A stretch of 40,654 bases of DNA. Source: an uncultured Bacteroidales bacterium (lineage in GTDB: Bacteria > Bacteroidota > Bacteroidia > Bacteroidales > UBA4417). The notes below the pieces were generated by a model that searched no databases, was not told the origin of the DNA, and saw only the letters and a program-made list of their open reading frames with translations. The stretch lies in contig CAIJPI010000037.1 of assembly GCA_903822525.1 (NCBI GenBank), positions 1 to 40,654 of the forward strand. The letters are read 5' to 3'. The translations under genes were made by a program, and so were the position numbers. Shown in pieces: positions 18,074-26,506 of this stretch (within the stretch, counting starts at the first letter, position 1; each line of letters begins with the position of its first letter).

Positions 18074-18532
18074 ATGGCTGAAAATGACCGTCCATATTCG
18101 ATGCCGCGTTCCTTTCACTTTTCGGTGGAGTTTCAGGGCGTATCTGGCCTTAAATCCAATGATGTAAAATTCCAGGATGTATCCGGATTGATTGCTGAAC
18201 TGGGTGTGGAAGAAATCAAATCAGGCGGTGAGAACCGTTTCTCCCACCGTTTGCCTACCCGGGCAAGATACCAGAACCTTGTTTTAAAACGGGGGATGCT
18301 CACTGATTCAGGCTTGATAAAGTGGTTTACCGATGCTGTTGAAAACTTCAGTTTTACGCCGGCTACCATCGTTATCAAACTGCTCGATCCGGATCACCAA
18401 CCGCTGCAATCGTGGACATTTATCAAGGCGTGGCCTGTAAAATGGAGCATATCAGAATTTAAGGCCAATGAAAACACAGTGGTTGTAGAAACTATAGAAC
18501 TGGCTTATCAATATTTCAGAAGAGGAGGTTAA
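18074..18532 (+). CDS. second tube protein (Afp5-like initiator)
   Basis: A 152-residue paralogue of the preceding tube protein, sharing the F-x-V-x-F-x-G start (SFHFSVEFQGV), VSGL, the LVLKRGM strand, W-x-F-x-K-A-W-P-V-K-W and the closing VVVETIELAYQYF. It carries a longer loop after the first strand (GLKSNDVKFQDVSGL). In eCIS a second tube-like protein forms the first ring on the baseplate and nucleates tube growth, which is the likely role here. The next small gene begins 2 bases after the stop. Confidence 0.9.
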   Translation: MAENDRPYSMPRSFHFSVEFQGVSGLKSNDVKFQDVSGLIAELGVEEIKSGGENRFSHRLPTRARYQNLVLKRGMLTDSGLIKWFTDAVENFSFTPATIVIKLLDPDHQPLQSWTFIKAWPVKWSISEFKANENTVVVETIELAYQYFRRGG

Positions 18533-18534
18533 AA

Positions 18535-18705
18535 ATGGCTATACAAATCAATGAAGTGATTGTCCGTGCAATTATTACCGGAGGTGAAAATCCCGGTAGA
18601 AACGAAGCGGTATCAACCACTTCAAATGAGAACATCACTGATGTTTCAAAAGATGAATTGCTCGACTTAATCGAAGAAGTTATTAACGATAAAAAAGAAC
18701 GCTGA
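18535..18705 (+). CDS. DUF5908-like small injection-system protein (56 aa)
   Basis: A 56-residue ORF with an AGAGGAGG-like purine-rich stretch a few bases upstream (near 18520-18528), starting 2 bases after the second tube gene. Its TGA overlaps the ATG of the next gene (TGATG), so it is translationally linked on both sides. The sequence begins MAIQINEVIVRAIITGG, the form of the DUF5908 family, whose members are 50-60 residues, start with a short beta-like segment of this type and occur in eCIS loci. It ends in an acidic helix (DELLDLIEEVINDKKE). Function unknown; a chaperone or an accessory for tube or adaptor assembly is a guess from position. Confidence 0.8.
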   Translation: MAIQINEVIVRAIITGGENPGRNEAVSTTSNENITDVSKDELLDLIEEVINDKKER

Positions 18706-19382
18706 TGGCCGGACTGCTAACCAATCTGAAAATCTTAGGATTCAAGGATGTTGAGGGACTTCCTTTTGGGATTCCATTGGTTTTTGAATGTATGTTCAAC
18801 CCTGATACCTATTCAACGGAACATCAGATTGTATACAATACTCAGCAAACTGCCGGAAGTAGCGGCAATAAACCAATTTTTACCAAAATCCGCCCAATGC
18901 TTTTCAGCATTGAGTTCACAATTGATGCAACAGGCGTTTCGTCAGATCTTGAAATTCCGGTTCCTATACCTATCCCGGTCCAGGTCTTATTGTTCAATTC
19001 AGTCACAATGGATGTTCAAGGCACAACGCACCGACCCAATAACCTGATCGTTCAATGGGGTACATTTATTCGAGATTGTGTGCTCCAATCTTCCCAAATT
19101 ACCTATACCCTCTTCGATAGTTTCGGCATACCCCTCCGTGCAAAAATAAATGCAACTTTTCTTGAGCAAAAGGGGAGCACTCTTAACCAGATTGCCAACA
19201 TGTTCTCCTCTCCAGACCTTACACATAGCAAATTGGTTCAGGATGGAGATTTATTGCCTTTAATGGTATTCAGCGAATATAGAAACCAGGATTATTATTT
19301 GCAGATTGCCCGCTCAAACAAATTGAAAAACTTTCGCAAGCTGAAAGCAGGCACAACTATTCAACTTCCTCCAATCTCCTGA
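18705..19382 (+). CDS. CIS tube/LysM adaptor protein (Afp7-like)
   Basis: A 225-residue protein. The N-terminal ~160 residues have the CIS_tube pattern: FECMFNPDTYSTEHQI, then RPMLFSIEFTIDATG and an LIVQWGTFIRDCVLQSSQITYTLFDSFGIPLRAKINATF block. This is the gp53/gp48-like adaptor that joins tube to spike and carries a LysM-like fold. The last ~45 residues look like a LysM-related end (YYLQIARSNKLKNFRKLKAGTTIQLPPI), as in Afp7 and T4 gp53. ATG overlaps the previous stop by one base, and the spike gene begins 2 bases after the stop. The three-gene run with minimal gaps argues for stoichiometric co-translation of baseplate-hub parts. Confidence 0.87.
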   Translation: MAGLLTNLKILGFKDVEGLPFGIPLVFECMFNPDTYSTEHQIVYNTQQTAGSSGNKPIFTKIRPMLFSIEFTIDATGVSSDLEIPVPIPIPVQVLLFNSVTMDVQGTTHRPNNLIVQWGTFIRDCVLQSSQITYTLFDSFGIPLRAKINATFLEQKGSTLNQIANMFSSPDLTHSKLVQDGDLLPLMVFSEYRNQDYYLQIARSNKLKNFRKLKAGTTIQLPPIS

Positions 19383-19384
19383 TT

Positions 19385-21139
19385 ATGGCCCTCGATGATT
19401 TACTTCCGCAAACGCAGCAGCCTACCGACGTGCTGTCGCAGAAAATCCTGATTGACGGTAGCGCTATCAGCAATGAAATTGGCGTTTATGCCATTACTGT
19501 CGGGAAGCAATTCAATAAAATTGCTACGGCTAAAATTGTGCTGCTCGATGGCAATGCCGCAAACCGCGAATTCTCCCTCTCTAATACGGATGTATTTAAA
19601 CCCGGAAGTGAAATTGAAATACAGTTGGGCTATCACAGCACAACCGAAACAGTTTTTAAAGGAATTATCACCAAACATGCCCTGAAAGCCAGGCAAAATA
19701 CTTCATTCCTCTATCTGGAAGCTAAGGATAAGGGCGTAGCGCTTACACTACGTCGAAATAATAATTATTTCTTCAATCAAAAGGATAGCGAGTTTATTGA
19801 GCAATTAAGTTCAGCTGCAGGACTCGATACCGATGTGGAATCGACCTCGGTTACCTTTAAGGAAATGGTGCAATACAATTGTACCGATTGGGATTTTATT
19901 CTTTCGCGAGCCGAAATGAATGCCATGCTTGTGCTCACCGACGATGGAAAGATGTGCGTGAAAAAGCCTTCCATGTCCGGATCTTCGGTTCTGTCGGCCA
20001 TATACGGGAGTAATATTTTTGAATTTGAAACAGAAATGGATGCCCGTAGGCAGTTTAAAACCGTTAAGAGCCATTCGTGGAACTATTCGGATCAGAAATT
20101 GCAGGATTCGGAAGACGGGAGCTTTTCATTTAGCGAAAGCGGAAATATTTCAGCAAACGACCTGGCGGATATTCTTAACAGCGATGAGGACGCCTTGAAA
20201 CATGCGGCATTCATTACCGATGATGAATTGAAACAATGGGCGGATTCGAGTGCTATGAGAAGCATGTTGTCGAAAATCTGCGGAAAGGTAAAAGTGCAGG
20301 GCTTTACGGCGGTTAAGCCCGGAAGCATCATCACACTTGGGGGCATGAGCGACCGGTTTAACGGCCAGGTTTTTGTTACCGGGGTACAGCATGTGTTTTC
20401 GAGCACTGATTTTCTGACGGAAATTCAATTTGGCTGGAACCATGAATGGTTTTACAAGACAGATGATATTATTGAAAAGCCTGCATCCGGGCTTGTTCCG
20501 GGAATCAATGGCCTTCACACAGGAATTGTAACGAAATTAGAGAGTGATCCGGAAAATGAGTTTCGTGTTAAAGTCAAAATTCCCTTGATCAACAATGACG
20601 AAGACGGAATATGGTGTCGTATTGCTATGCTGGATGCAGGCAATGAACGCGGTTCCTTCTTTTTGCCAGAAATTGGCGATGAAGTAGTCATGGGCTTTAT
20701 CAATGATGATCCGAGGCATGGAATTATTCTCGGAATGTTGAACTCTTCTTCCCTGCCCGCGCCAGTTACGGCAAGCGACCAGAACAATGAAAAGGGATTT
20801 TATACCCGAAGTAAGATGAAACTGGTGTTTGACGATGATAAAAAAAGCATCACCATTCTCACTCCAAAAAACAAATCCATTGTTATAAACGATGATGATG
20901 GATCCATCATCTTATCGGATGAGCTCAATAATAAAATAACGATGAACAGTGATGGAATCAGTATCGAAAGCCAAAAAGACATCAAGTTGAAAGCAACGGG
21001 GAATATCACGGCAGAAGCCACTCAAAATGTTGAATTAAAAGCGACAGTTGGATTAAAAGCAAAAGGAACTGCTACCTCTGACTTCGGAGATTCCGCTTGC
21101 GTGACTTCCCTAAAGGGGTCCATAGTAAGTATCAATTGA
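19385..21139 (+). CDS. VgrG-like baseplate hub and spike protein (Afp8-like)
   Basis: A 584-residue protein. Residues ~10-370 form a gp27-like hub (IGVYAITVGKQFNKIATAKIVLLDG, VFKGIITKHALKARQNTSFLYLEAKDKG, WDFILSRAEMNAMLVLTDDG, KVKVQGFTAVKPGSIITLGG). Residues ~375-465 form the gp5 OB fold (GIVTKLESDPENEFRVKVKIP ... WCRIAMLDAG ... FFLPEIGDEVVMGFINDDPRHGIILGML). The rest is a short repetitive beta-helical spike (KSIVINDDDGSIIL, KDIKLKATGNITAEA, NVELKATVGLKAKG). It trimerises, carries the PAAR tip and pierces the target membrane. The spike is short and shows no appended toxin domain. A 167-base gap with inverted repeats separates it from the PAAR gene, the largest gap within the operon. Confidence 0.93.
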   Translation: MALDDLLPQTQQPTDVLSQKILIDGSAISNEIGVYAITVGKQFNKIATAKIVLLDGNAANREFSLSNTDVFKPGSEIEIQLGYHSTTETVFKGIITKHALKARQNTSFLYLEAKDKGVALTLRRNNNYFFNQKDSEFIEQLSSAAGLDTDVESTSVTFKEMVQYNCTDWDFILSRAEMNAMLVLTDDGKMCVKKPSMSGSSVLSAIYGSNIFEFETEMDARRQFKTVKSHSWNYSDQKLQDSEDGSFSFSESGNISANDLADILNSDEDALKHAAFITDDELKQWADSSAMRSMLSKICGKVKVQGFTAVKPGSIITLGGMSDRFNGQVFVTGVQHVFSSTDFLTEIQFGWNHEWFYKTDDIIEKPASGLVPGINGLHTGIVTKLESDPENEFRVKVKIPLINNDEDGIWCRIAMLDAGNERGSFFLPEIGDEVVMGFINDDPRHGIILGMLNSSSLPAPVTASDQNNEKGFYTRSKMKLVFDDDKKSITILTPKNKSIVINDDDGSIILSDELNNKITMNSDGISIESQKDIKLKATGNITAEATQNVELKATVGLKAKGTATSDFGDSACVTSLKGSIVSIN

Positions 21140-21152
21140 TTGAAATGAACTA

Positions 21153-21173
21153 CCCCGCCACAGAACAGCGGGG
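21153..21173. other. GC-rich hairpin after the spike gene
   Basis: CCCCGC (21153-21158) pairs perfectly with GCGGGG (21168-21173) around a 9-base loop, 14 bases after the spike stop. It lacks a following T run on the plus strand, so it may slow transcript decay or give partial termination rather than a full stop. Confidence 0.45.
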
Positions 21174-21238
21174 AATCAGAATCCAGAATTCAGAATAACA
21201 ACCAAATTTTCAAATTCTGACTCCTGATTTCTGTATTC
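21173..21238. repeat. imperfect long inverted repeat between spike and PAAR genes
   Basis: The left arm at 21173-21196 (CAGAATCCAGAATTCAGAAT core) is the imperfect reverse complement of the right arm at 21214-21238 (ATTCTGACTCCTGATTTCTG core), with a 17-base loop. Repeats of this GAATTCAGAAT type occur as dispersed intergenic hairpins in several bacterial genomes; whether this one is dispersed cannot be seen in one window. Confidence 0.5.
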
Positions 21239-21306
21239 TTTTAACAACTAAAATAACTCTCAGCAAGTTGCAGGGAATTGAACAAAAATATTAGACAGAC
21301 TTCAAA

Positions 21307-21615
21307 ATGGGATTTGCAGCAAGAGTTTCCGATATGCATACCTGCCCGATGCTTACTCCCGTAGGACCGGCAACCGTTCCGCATGTGGGAGGACCTGTTC
21401 TTCCGCCGGGAGCAGCTCAGGTACTTATTGGCGGACTGCCGGCAGCCTGTGTTGGCGATAATTGCATATGCACGGGTACAGGCATGCCGGATCCAATTGT
21501 GAAAGGATCGGCAACAGTTATGATTGGAGGAAAGCCTGCTGCACGCCAGGGCGATTCAACTTCGCATGGTGGCAGTATTGTTGGATTATGTCCCACAGTT
21601 CAGATAGGAGGATAA
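21307..21615 (+). CDS. PAAR-domain spike tip protein
   Basis: A 102-residue stand-alone PAAR protein. It has the family's repeating short strands and PAAR motifs (VGPATVPHVGGPVLPPGAAQVLIGGLPAACVGD, VKGSATVMIGGKPAARQGD) and candidate zinc ligands in DMHTCP near the start, C-I-C in the middle, SHGG near 84, and LCP near the end. PAAR proteins cap the VgrG-type spike with a sharp zinc-stabilised cone. In Afp the corresponding gene (afp10) encodes a longer protein with extensions; here there is no extension, so no cargo is fused to the tip. The gp25-like gene begins 2 bases after the stop. It is the first gene after the hairpin-bearing gap and may have a different transcript level from the sheath/tube genes. 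Confidence 0.93.
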   Translation: MGFAARVSDMHTCPMLTPVGPATVPHVGGPVLPPGAAQVLIGGLPAACVGDNCICTGTGMPDPIVKGSATVMIGGKPAARQGDSTSHGGSIVGLCPTVQIGG

Positions 21616-21617
21616 TT

Positions 21618-22064
21618 ATGGAAGCAAAAAAATCATTTCTTGGAACAGGATGGAATTTCCCTCCCACCTTTCACAAAGAATTTTTGGGGGTGGAGATGAT
21701 TTCGGATGAAGAAGACATTAACAGCAGCCTGGATATCTTGTTTTCGACCGAACCGGGCGAGCGTGTGATGCAGCCTACTTATGGTTGTGCGCTGCGCCAG
21801 TTTGTTTTTGAACCGATGAATGTGGCCACCAAAACCATGATGGAGAAAGTCATAAAGGATGCGCTTCTTTTTCACGAACCAAGGATCATAGTGGATAAAA
21901 TTCAAATCGGACTTCCTGGCGATGCCGATCCCCGGCTCGTTTCCGAAACGAATGATCAAGGCGTGTTGCCTATCAGTATCGAATACAGGATCATCACCAC
22001 CAATACCCGTTATAATTATGTGTTTCCGTTCTATTACAACGAAGGAACCAACCTAGTAAAATAA
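21618..22064 (+). CDS. gpW/gp25-like baseplate wedge protein (Afp9-like)
   Basis: A 148-residue gp25-like protein. ATG at 21618 is chosen: it follows the PAAR stop by 2 bases and begins just before the conserved LGTGWNFPPTF motif, whereas upstream in-frame codons overlap the PAAR gene. The family's EPR-containing core reads DINSSLDILFSTEPGERVMQPTYGCALRQFVFEPMN, followed by IKDALLFHEPRIIV and a strand ending in YNYVFPFYYNEG. In T4, gp25 together with gp6 and gp7 forms the wedge core and starts sheath polymerisation; the EPR motif is its hallmark. Next gene after 13 bases. Confidence 0.94.
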   Translation: MEAKKSFLGTGWNFPPTFHKEFLGVEMISDEEDINSSLDILFSTEPGERVMQPTYGCALRQFVFEPMNVATKTMMEKVIKDALLFHEPRIIVDKIQIGLPGDADPRLVSETNDQGVLPISIEYRIITTNTRYNYVFPFYYNEGTNLVK

Positions 22065-22077
22065 TCAAACCGGAGAG

Positions 22078-25000
22078 ATGGAAAACGAACATACATGTTG
22101 TACACAGGATGATACCACCCGGGAAGGAACCAGCACCCTTACCCGGTTTTTGCGCATGCTCGATCCTGTAAATGCACCGCTTGATCCGCGCAATTCCATG
22201 GATCTTTTAGTGTTTGCCAAGCATTATGCTGATTTGTTGCGCTTTTACGATATGGATGATTCCGTAAATTGTGTGGAAGCAGGGGCAGATGACCCCAAAA
22301 CGCAAAATGCAAATACTTCGCAAGAACAGAGCAAGAAGGAACTGGTCCCAGTGCGACAGGATCAAAAGAAACTTCCGGAAAACAAGAAGCCCCTTATTAC
22401 CTGGAAGGAATTCTTTTACAGTGATATTGCAGTAGTTGTTGCATCCATCTCGCAGTACGAAAGGAAGCTGTTGCTTATTAAGAAGGAATATGATGCCCTT
22501 CGTGAAGAAGTTGAACTAGATACTACAAAAGAAAATTTCAGGGAACTCTTTTATTGTATTGTCCATCATCTAAAACGAATCCAGCGTTGGCAGGAGCGCA
22601 GTATCGACGGGCATCCACTCAAAAATGAACTTGAAATAAAAATAAAGTCCTTCCTGGCTCCGGCCTTGAAAAAGCTCATTGCTTACGATAAAGGGATGTT
22701 GGCCAGTATGCAATTTGACTTTAGGATGACCGGCCAGTATGAATCATTCAAAGCAGAGCCCTGGAATTGCGATTATACCCAGCCTGATTTTGATGCTTCT
22801 ATCTATGTAGGTGACACTACAAAGAAAAAGATCATTTATGCCCTGATGTATGTAGATGATGTTTTCAACACTTTGTACAAATCGTACGAAGAAATTACCG
22901 GGCGAAGTGGGTATTACTGGCAACAGGCGATTGAGGACTATCCGTCGCATCAGCCCCATATGGCATTGTTCATTTCTTTTGTTGAACTGTTCGGGCATGC
23001 AAGGAATGAATTGAACACGCTTACAAAACGCCATCTCGATTTCTTATACCGCGACGTATTGCATTTAACTGAAAAACCTGCAAAACCGGATTCCGTATAT
23101 TTGATTTACCAGTTAGCAAAAGGGATTGATGAATATGACCTGAAACAAGGTACGGAGCTGACTGCGGGCAAAGATGCAATCGGCAAACAACTCCTATACA
23201 ATACTGATAAGGAACTGGTCATCAACAAGGCCAGTGTGAAGGAGCTGAAGACTGTTTTCCTGGATAAGGATAATTCTATTAAGAACATATATACGGCTCC
23301 TGTAGCCAATAGCGCTGATGGGAAGGGAGAAAAGTTCGCAAATGCGGAAACAGCCTGGAGTACGTTCGGGTATTTTGAACCGCAGAAATCGGGAAACACA
23401 ATTACCGGGGAGAAGGCTCAATTCGGTTTTGCTTTTGCAACGCCTCAATTGAATTTGAGCCAGAGTGACAGGACCATTGATATTAAGATATATTTCAAGA
23501 ATCCGGATGGCAGAAACGATAGGATTAAGCTAACGTCGGATGATTTTGAAATTTATTTCAGCGGGGAAAAGGATTGGATAAGTCCTCTAGTAGAAACGGA
23601 AACTGAAGAGTTGCAAGTCGGGTCTTCGAAAAAGAAGATTGCAGTGCCTGTTGTATTCAGGGACCGTTTAATCAATTTCCTGAATTCGCCCGATTTATCT
23701 ACCAGGAAAATTGCTCCGCCCGAACACTCTTTGGGGCCCATATTCGATAATGCTGCGCTAGGTTCTGCTGACGGCAAGGATGATTATGACCTGGATAAAA
23801 CAGCTGAAAGTTTAGTATCAAAAAGAGAACTCTTGAAGGGAAGATTTACAGCCTTATCAGAAATTTATGAAAAAGACAAAATAGGTGAGGATAAAATAAA
23901 CGACCTGATTTATTCCTTCTCCAATAAAATAGCGGTTGCCGATAACACCGATCATGTCCTGTTTTTCCGTACACGCATTCAACCTCAGCAGGAATCCATT
24001 ACATCAGCCGGGAAAGAATTTAAAAACTTCACTTTCAAGACGCAAAACCCAGTTTGTAAGATTGTCTTTAAGCAAGACAGTGAAATTTATGAATCACTTA
24101 AAGATATCATGGTCGCGAAAGTCGAAATCAATGTAGCTGTTGAAGGTTTAAAGGATATAATTGTTGAAAATGATGACGGTCCTATAGATCCGCAAAAAGA
24201 CTTTTATCCATTTACCGCAAGACCTTCTGCAGGCTCCAGCGTAATGTTCGGGGCTAAGGAATTTGAAAACAAGAATATTGATTTGTTTTCCGCCAATGTG
24301 GAGTGGAAAGGGGAATACAATTTTAATCAACGATACATGGGGTACGTTGATTTCAATGATTATCCAGGAGAAAACTCCATCCCCGAGAATAATCCAAGAA
24401 AAAATTATACAAATTATCAAGGGAATGTTGAAGTCTTTATTAAAAATAATTGGGATCACCCAAGCCTGAAAAAACGAGATACCATTGGAATGGCCAATAT
24501 GGTAGAGCGCGTTGATGTAACGAACCGAATTCATTTATTTGAATCTGATAAAGGAGGAACTGCAAAATGGAATGCTTTTCCTTTCCTGATAGACGGGGAC
24601 AACAGGTTCTATTCACAATCAGTTGCCAGTAACAACTATAAACTGCTAAAAGTCGTTTTAGGCAGGAATGATTTTGGTCATGAATTGTATCCTACCCTTA
24701 TTACCCAATACCTTGCAAAAAGAAAGAAAATAGTTAAGGATGATAAAAATAAGGGTGATTTTATTGTTGTTAATTGTGGGGAAAATGATCATGATATCTT
24801 CATTCCATCCACCCCTGCTGAAATTAAAATAAAATCAATCTCGTTTGATTATATCTCTTCGCAAACCCTCGACCCTTCCAATAGTCAATTCTTCCATCTT
24901 TATCCATTTGGTGAAGCAGAAGTGTTTTGCGAGCCGGATAGTGATTTCCCGTTCACTTTTAACGAAACCAACTTCGATAAACTGTTGGAAACCGAAAAGG

Positions 25001-26466
25001 AAACAAGCCAATTGATCATCCCTGCAAGGTATTTACTCCCTCAATTCCGGAATGGGAGTGATTCAGCCGTAACGGAAATGCTGAAGAACCTGAATGCCCA
25101 GGTCTTGTTAAGGCACAAGGAATTTAATTCGAGAAAGTACTTTCAGCTTAACCAGTACTTTTCCCTGTTTCAACAGCAAGGCAACCTATATATCGGGATA
25201 GAAAATTTATCTCCCCCACAGAATCTTTCTCTCCTGTTCAAATTTGCCGATGGCACGGCCTATGACAACGACAGCGAACCCCCGAAAATAAACTGGAGTT
25301 ACCTGGTCAATAATGAATGGATGCCTTTGCCGCAGGATCATTTGATTTCCGACAGTACCTATGGCTTTCAGACGGCCGGCATAGTGTTAATCGATTTTCC
25401 GGCCGACGCTACCAACGACAATACACTTCTTACCACCGGGTTGCATTGGTTGTGTGCAAGCATCGACAAGAATGGTGACAGGATTCCGAAACTGATCGAT
25501 GTAATCGCCCAGGCAAACCAGGCAACGTTTTCTGATCATCATAATGATCCGGCACATTACCTGAGTCCTTTGCCCGAAAAAAGCATTTCAAAACCGTTTG
25601 TAAAAATTCCGGAGGTAAAAGTTATAGATCAGCCTTTCGAATCGTTTGACGGTAAGCCCAGGGAAGAAGGAATCCAATTCTATCAGCGGGTCAGCGAGCG
25701 CCTGCGCCATAAAGGGCGTGCCATCACTCCCCATGATTATGAACACCTTGTGTTGGAACAATTTCCATCGGTTTATAAGGTGAGAGTGCTGGCACATAAC
25801 GATCCGGAGTGTATTTGCAGGCACGAAAATCCTGACAATACCCTGCCAAACGATTGTTGTTGTCCACAGGTAGCGCCCGGTCATGTATTGATCGTCCCGG
25901 TATCCAATTTAAGGAACAAAAATGCGGTGGACACGCTTAAGCCCCGGACAGGGAGAAGAACACTGCTGAAGATTGAAAAATTCCTGCAGAAACGCGTTTC
26001 GCCATTTGTAAAGGTACATGCAAAGAATCCTAAGTTTGAAGAAGTGAAGCTGGGTTTCAGCGTGAAATTTTATACCGGGATTGACAAAGGGTTTTACAAA
26101 CGAAAATTGAATGAAGACCTGGTTCATTACCTCACGCCATGGGCTTTCGACAGCACTTTTGAAGTGTTCTTCGGAAACAGTATCTATGCTTCGAAAATCA
26201 TCAACTTCATCGAAGAACTGGAGTATGTTGATTATCTCACCTGCTTCCGCATGATTCACATTGTTAAAGGATGTTGTGAAGCTGATTCCCTTGTGGAATT
26301 GGATTGCGATGAAATGCAAATGCCGGTTTCAAAGGATAATATTCCCGGTAGGTTCTTAACTGAAGTGGTTGCCACCTCGCCACAAGCTATTCTGGTCTCA
26401 GCCAGGCAGCATTGTATCCGTTTGATTGAAGAAGAACCGGCCGTTGATAATTGCCATTGCAGCTAG
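22078..26466 (+). CDS. very large baseplate J/gp6-like wedge protein (Afp11-like)
   Basis: A 1462-residue protein placed directly after gp25, where Afp11 homologues lie. The N-terminus has the eCIS motif LDPRNSMDLLVFAKHYADLLRFYD (about 35-59). An Asn/Gln/Lys-rich linker (90-120) precedes a helical region (to ~330). A long central part (~340-1190) is beta-rich with many acidic and Asn-rich loops. The baseplate-J-like end begins near 1194 (FYQRVSERLRHKGRAITPHDYEHLVLEQFPSVYKVRVL) and includes RTLLKIEKFLQKRVSPFVKV and LVHYLTPWAFD. A Cys cluster CIC-x12-CCC lies near 1245, with more Cys pairs at both termini. It is longer than Afp11-type proteins usually are, through the central expansion. It should form wedge arms that hold the sheath ready and respond to contact. 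The domain boundaries inside the centre are unclear. Confidence 0.87.
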   Translation: MENEHTCCTQDDTTREGTSTLTRFLRMLDPVNAPLDPRNSMDLLVFAKHYADLLRFYDMDDSVNCVEAGADDPKTQNANTSQEQSKKELVPVRQDQKKLPENKKPLITWKEFFYSDIAVVVASISQYERKLLLIKKEYDALREEVELDTTKENFRELFYCIVHHLKRIQRWQERSIDGHPLKNELEIKIKSFLAPALKKLIAYDKGMLASMQFDFRMTGQYESFKAEPWNCDYTQPDFDASIYVGDTTKKKIIYALMYVDDVFNTLYKSYEEITGRSGYYWQQAIEDYPSHQPHMALFISFVELFGHARNELNTLTKRHLDFLYRDVLHLTEKPAKPDSVYLIYQLAKGIDEYDLKQGTELTAGKDAIGKQLLYNTDKELVINKASVKELKTVFLDKDNSIKNIYTAPVANSADGKGEKFANAETAWSTFGYFEPQKSGNTITGEKAQFGFAFATPQLNLSQSDRTIDIKIYFKNPDGRNDRIKLTSDDFEIYFSGEKDWISPLVETETEELQVGSSKKKIAVPVVFRDRLINFLNSPDLSTRKIAPPEHSLGPIFDNAALGSADGKDDYDLDKTAESLVSKRELLKGRFTALSEIYEKDKIGEDKINDLIYSFSNKIAVADNTDHVLFFRTRIQPQQESITSAGKEFKNFTFKTQNPVCKIVFKQDSEIYESLKDIMVAKVEINVAVEGLKDIIVENDDGPIDPQKDFYPFTARPSAGSSVMFGAKEFENKNIDLFSANVEWKGEYNFNQRYMGYVDFNDYPGENSIPENNPRKNYTNYQGNVEVFIKNNWDHPSLKKRDTIGMANMVERVDVTNRIHLFESDKGGTAKWNAFPFLIDGDNRFYSQSVASNNYKLLKVVLGRNDFGHELYPTLITQYLAKRKKIVKDDKNKGDFIVVNCGENDHDIFIPSTPAEIKIKSISFDYISSQTLDPSNSQFFHLYPFGEAEVFCEPDSDFPFTFNETNFDKLLETEKETSQLIIPARYLLPQFRNGSDSAVTEMLKNLNAQVLLRHKEFNSRKYFQLNQYFSLFQQQGNLYIGIENLSPPQNLSLLFKFADGTAYDNDSEPPKINWSYLVNNEWMPLPQDHLISDSTYGFQTAGIVLIDFPADATNDNTLLTTGLHWLCASIDKNGDRIPKLIDVIAQANQATFSDHHNDPAHYLSPLPEKSISKPFVKIPEVKVIDQPFESFDGKPREEGIQFYQRVSERLRHKGRAITPHDYEHLVLEQFPSVYKVRVLAHNDPECICRHENPDNTLPNDCCCPQVAPGHVLIVPVSNLRNKNAVDTLKPRTGRRTLLKIEKFLQKRVSPFVKVHAKNPKFEEVKLGFSVKFYTGIDKGFYKRKLNEDLVHYLTPWAFDSTFEVFFGNSIYASKIINFIEELEYVDYLTCFRMIHIVKGCCEADSLVELDCDEMQMPVSKDNIPGRFLTEVVATSPQAILVSARQHCIRLIEEEPAVDNCHCS

Positions 26467-26506
26467 GTTACCTTGAAACCATATTCTTTAAAAAAACATT
26501 AGCAAT

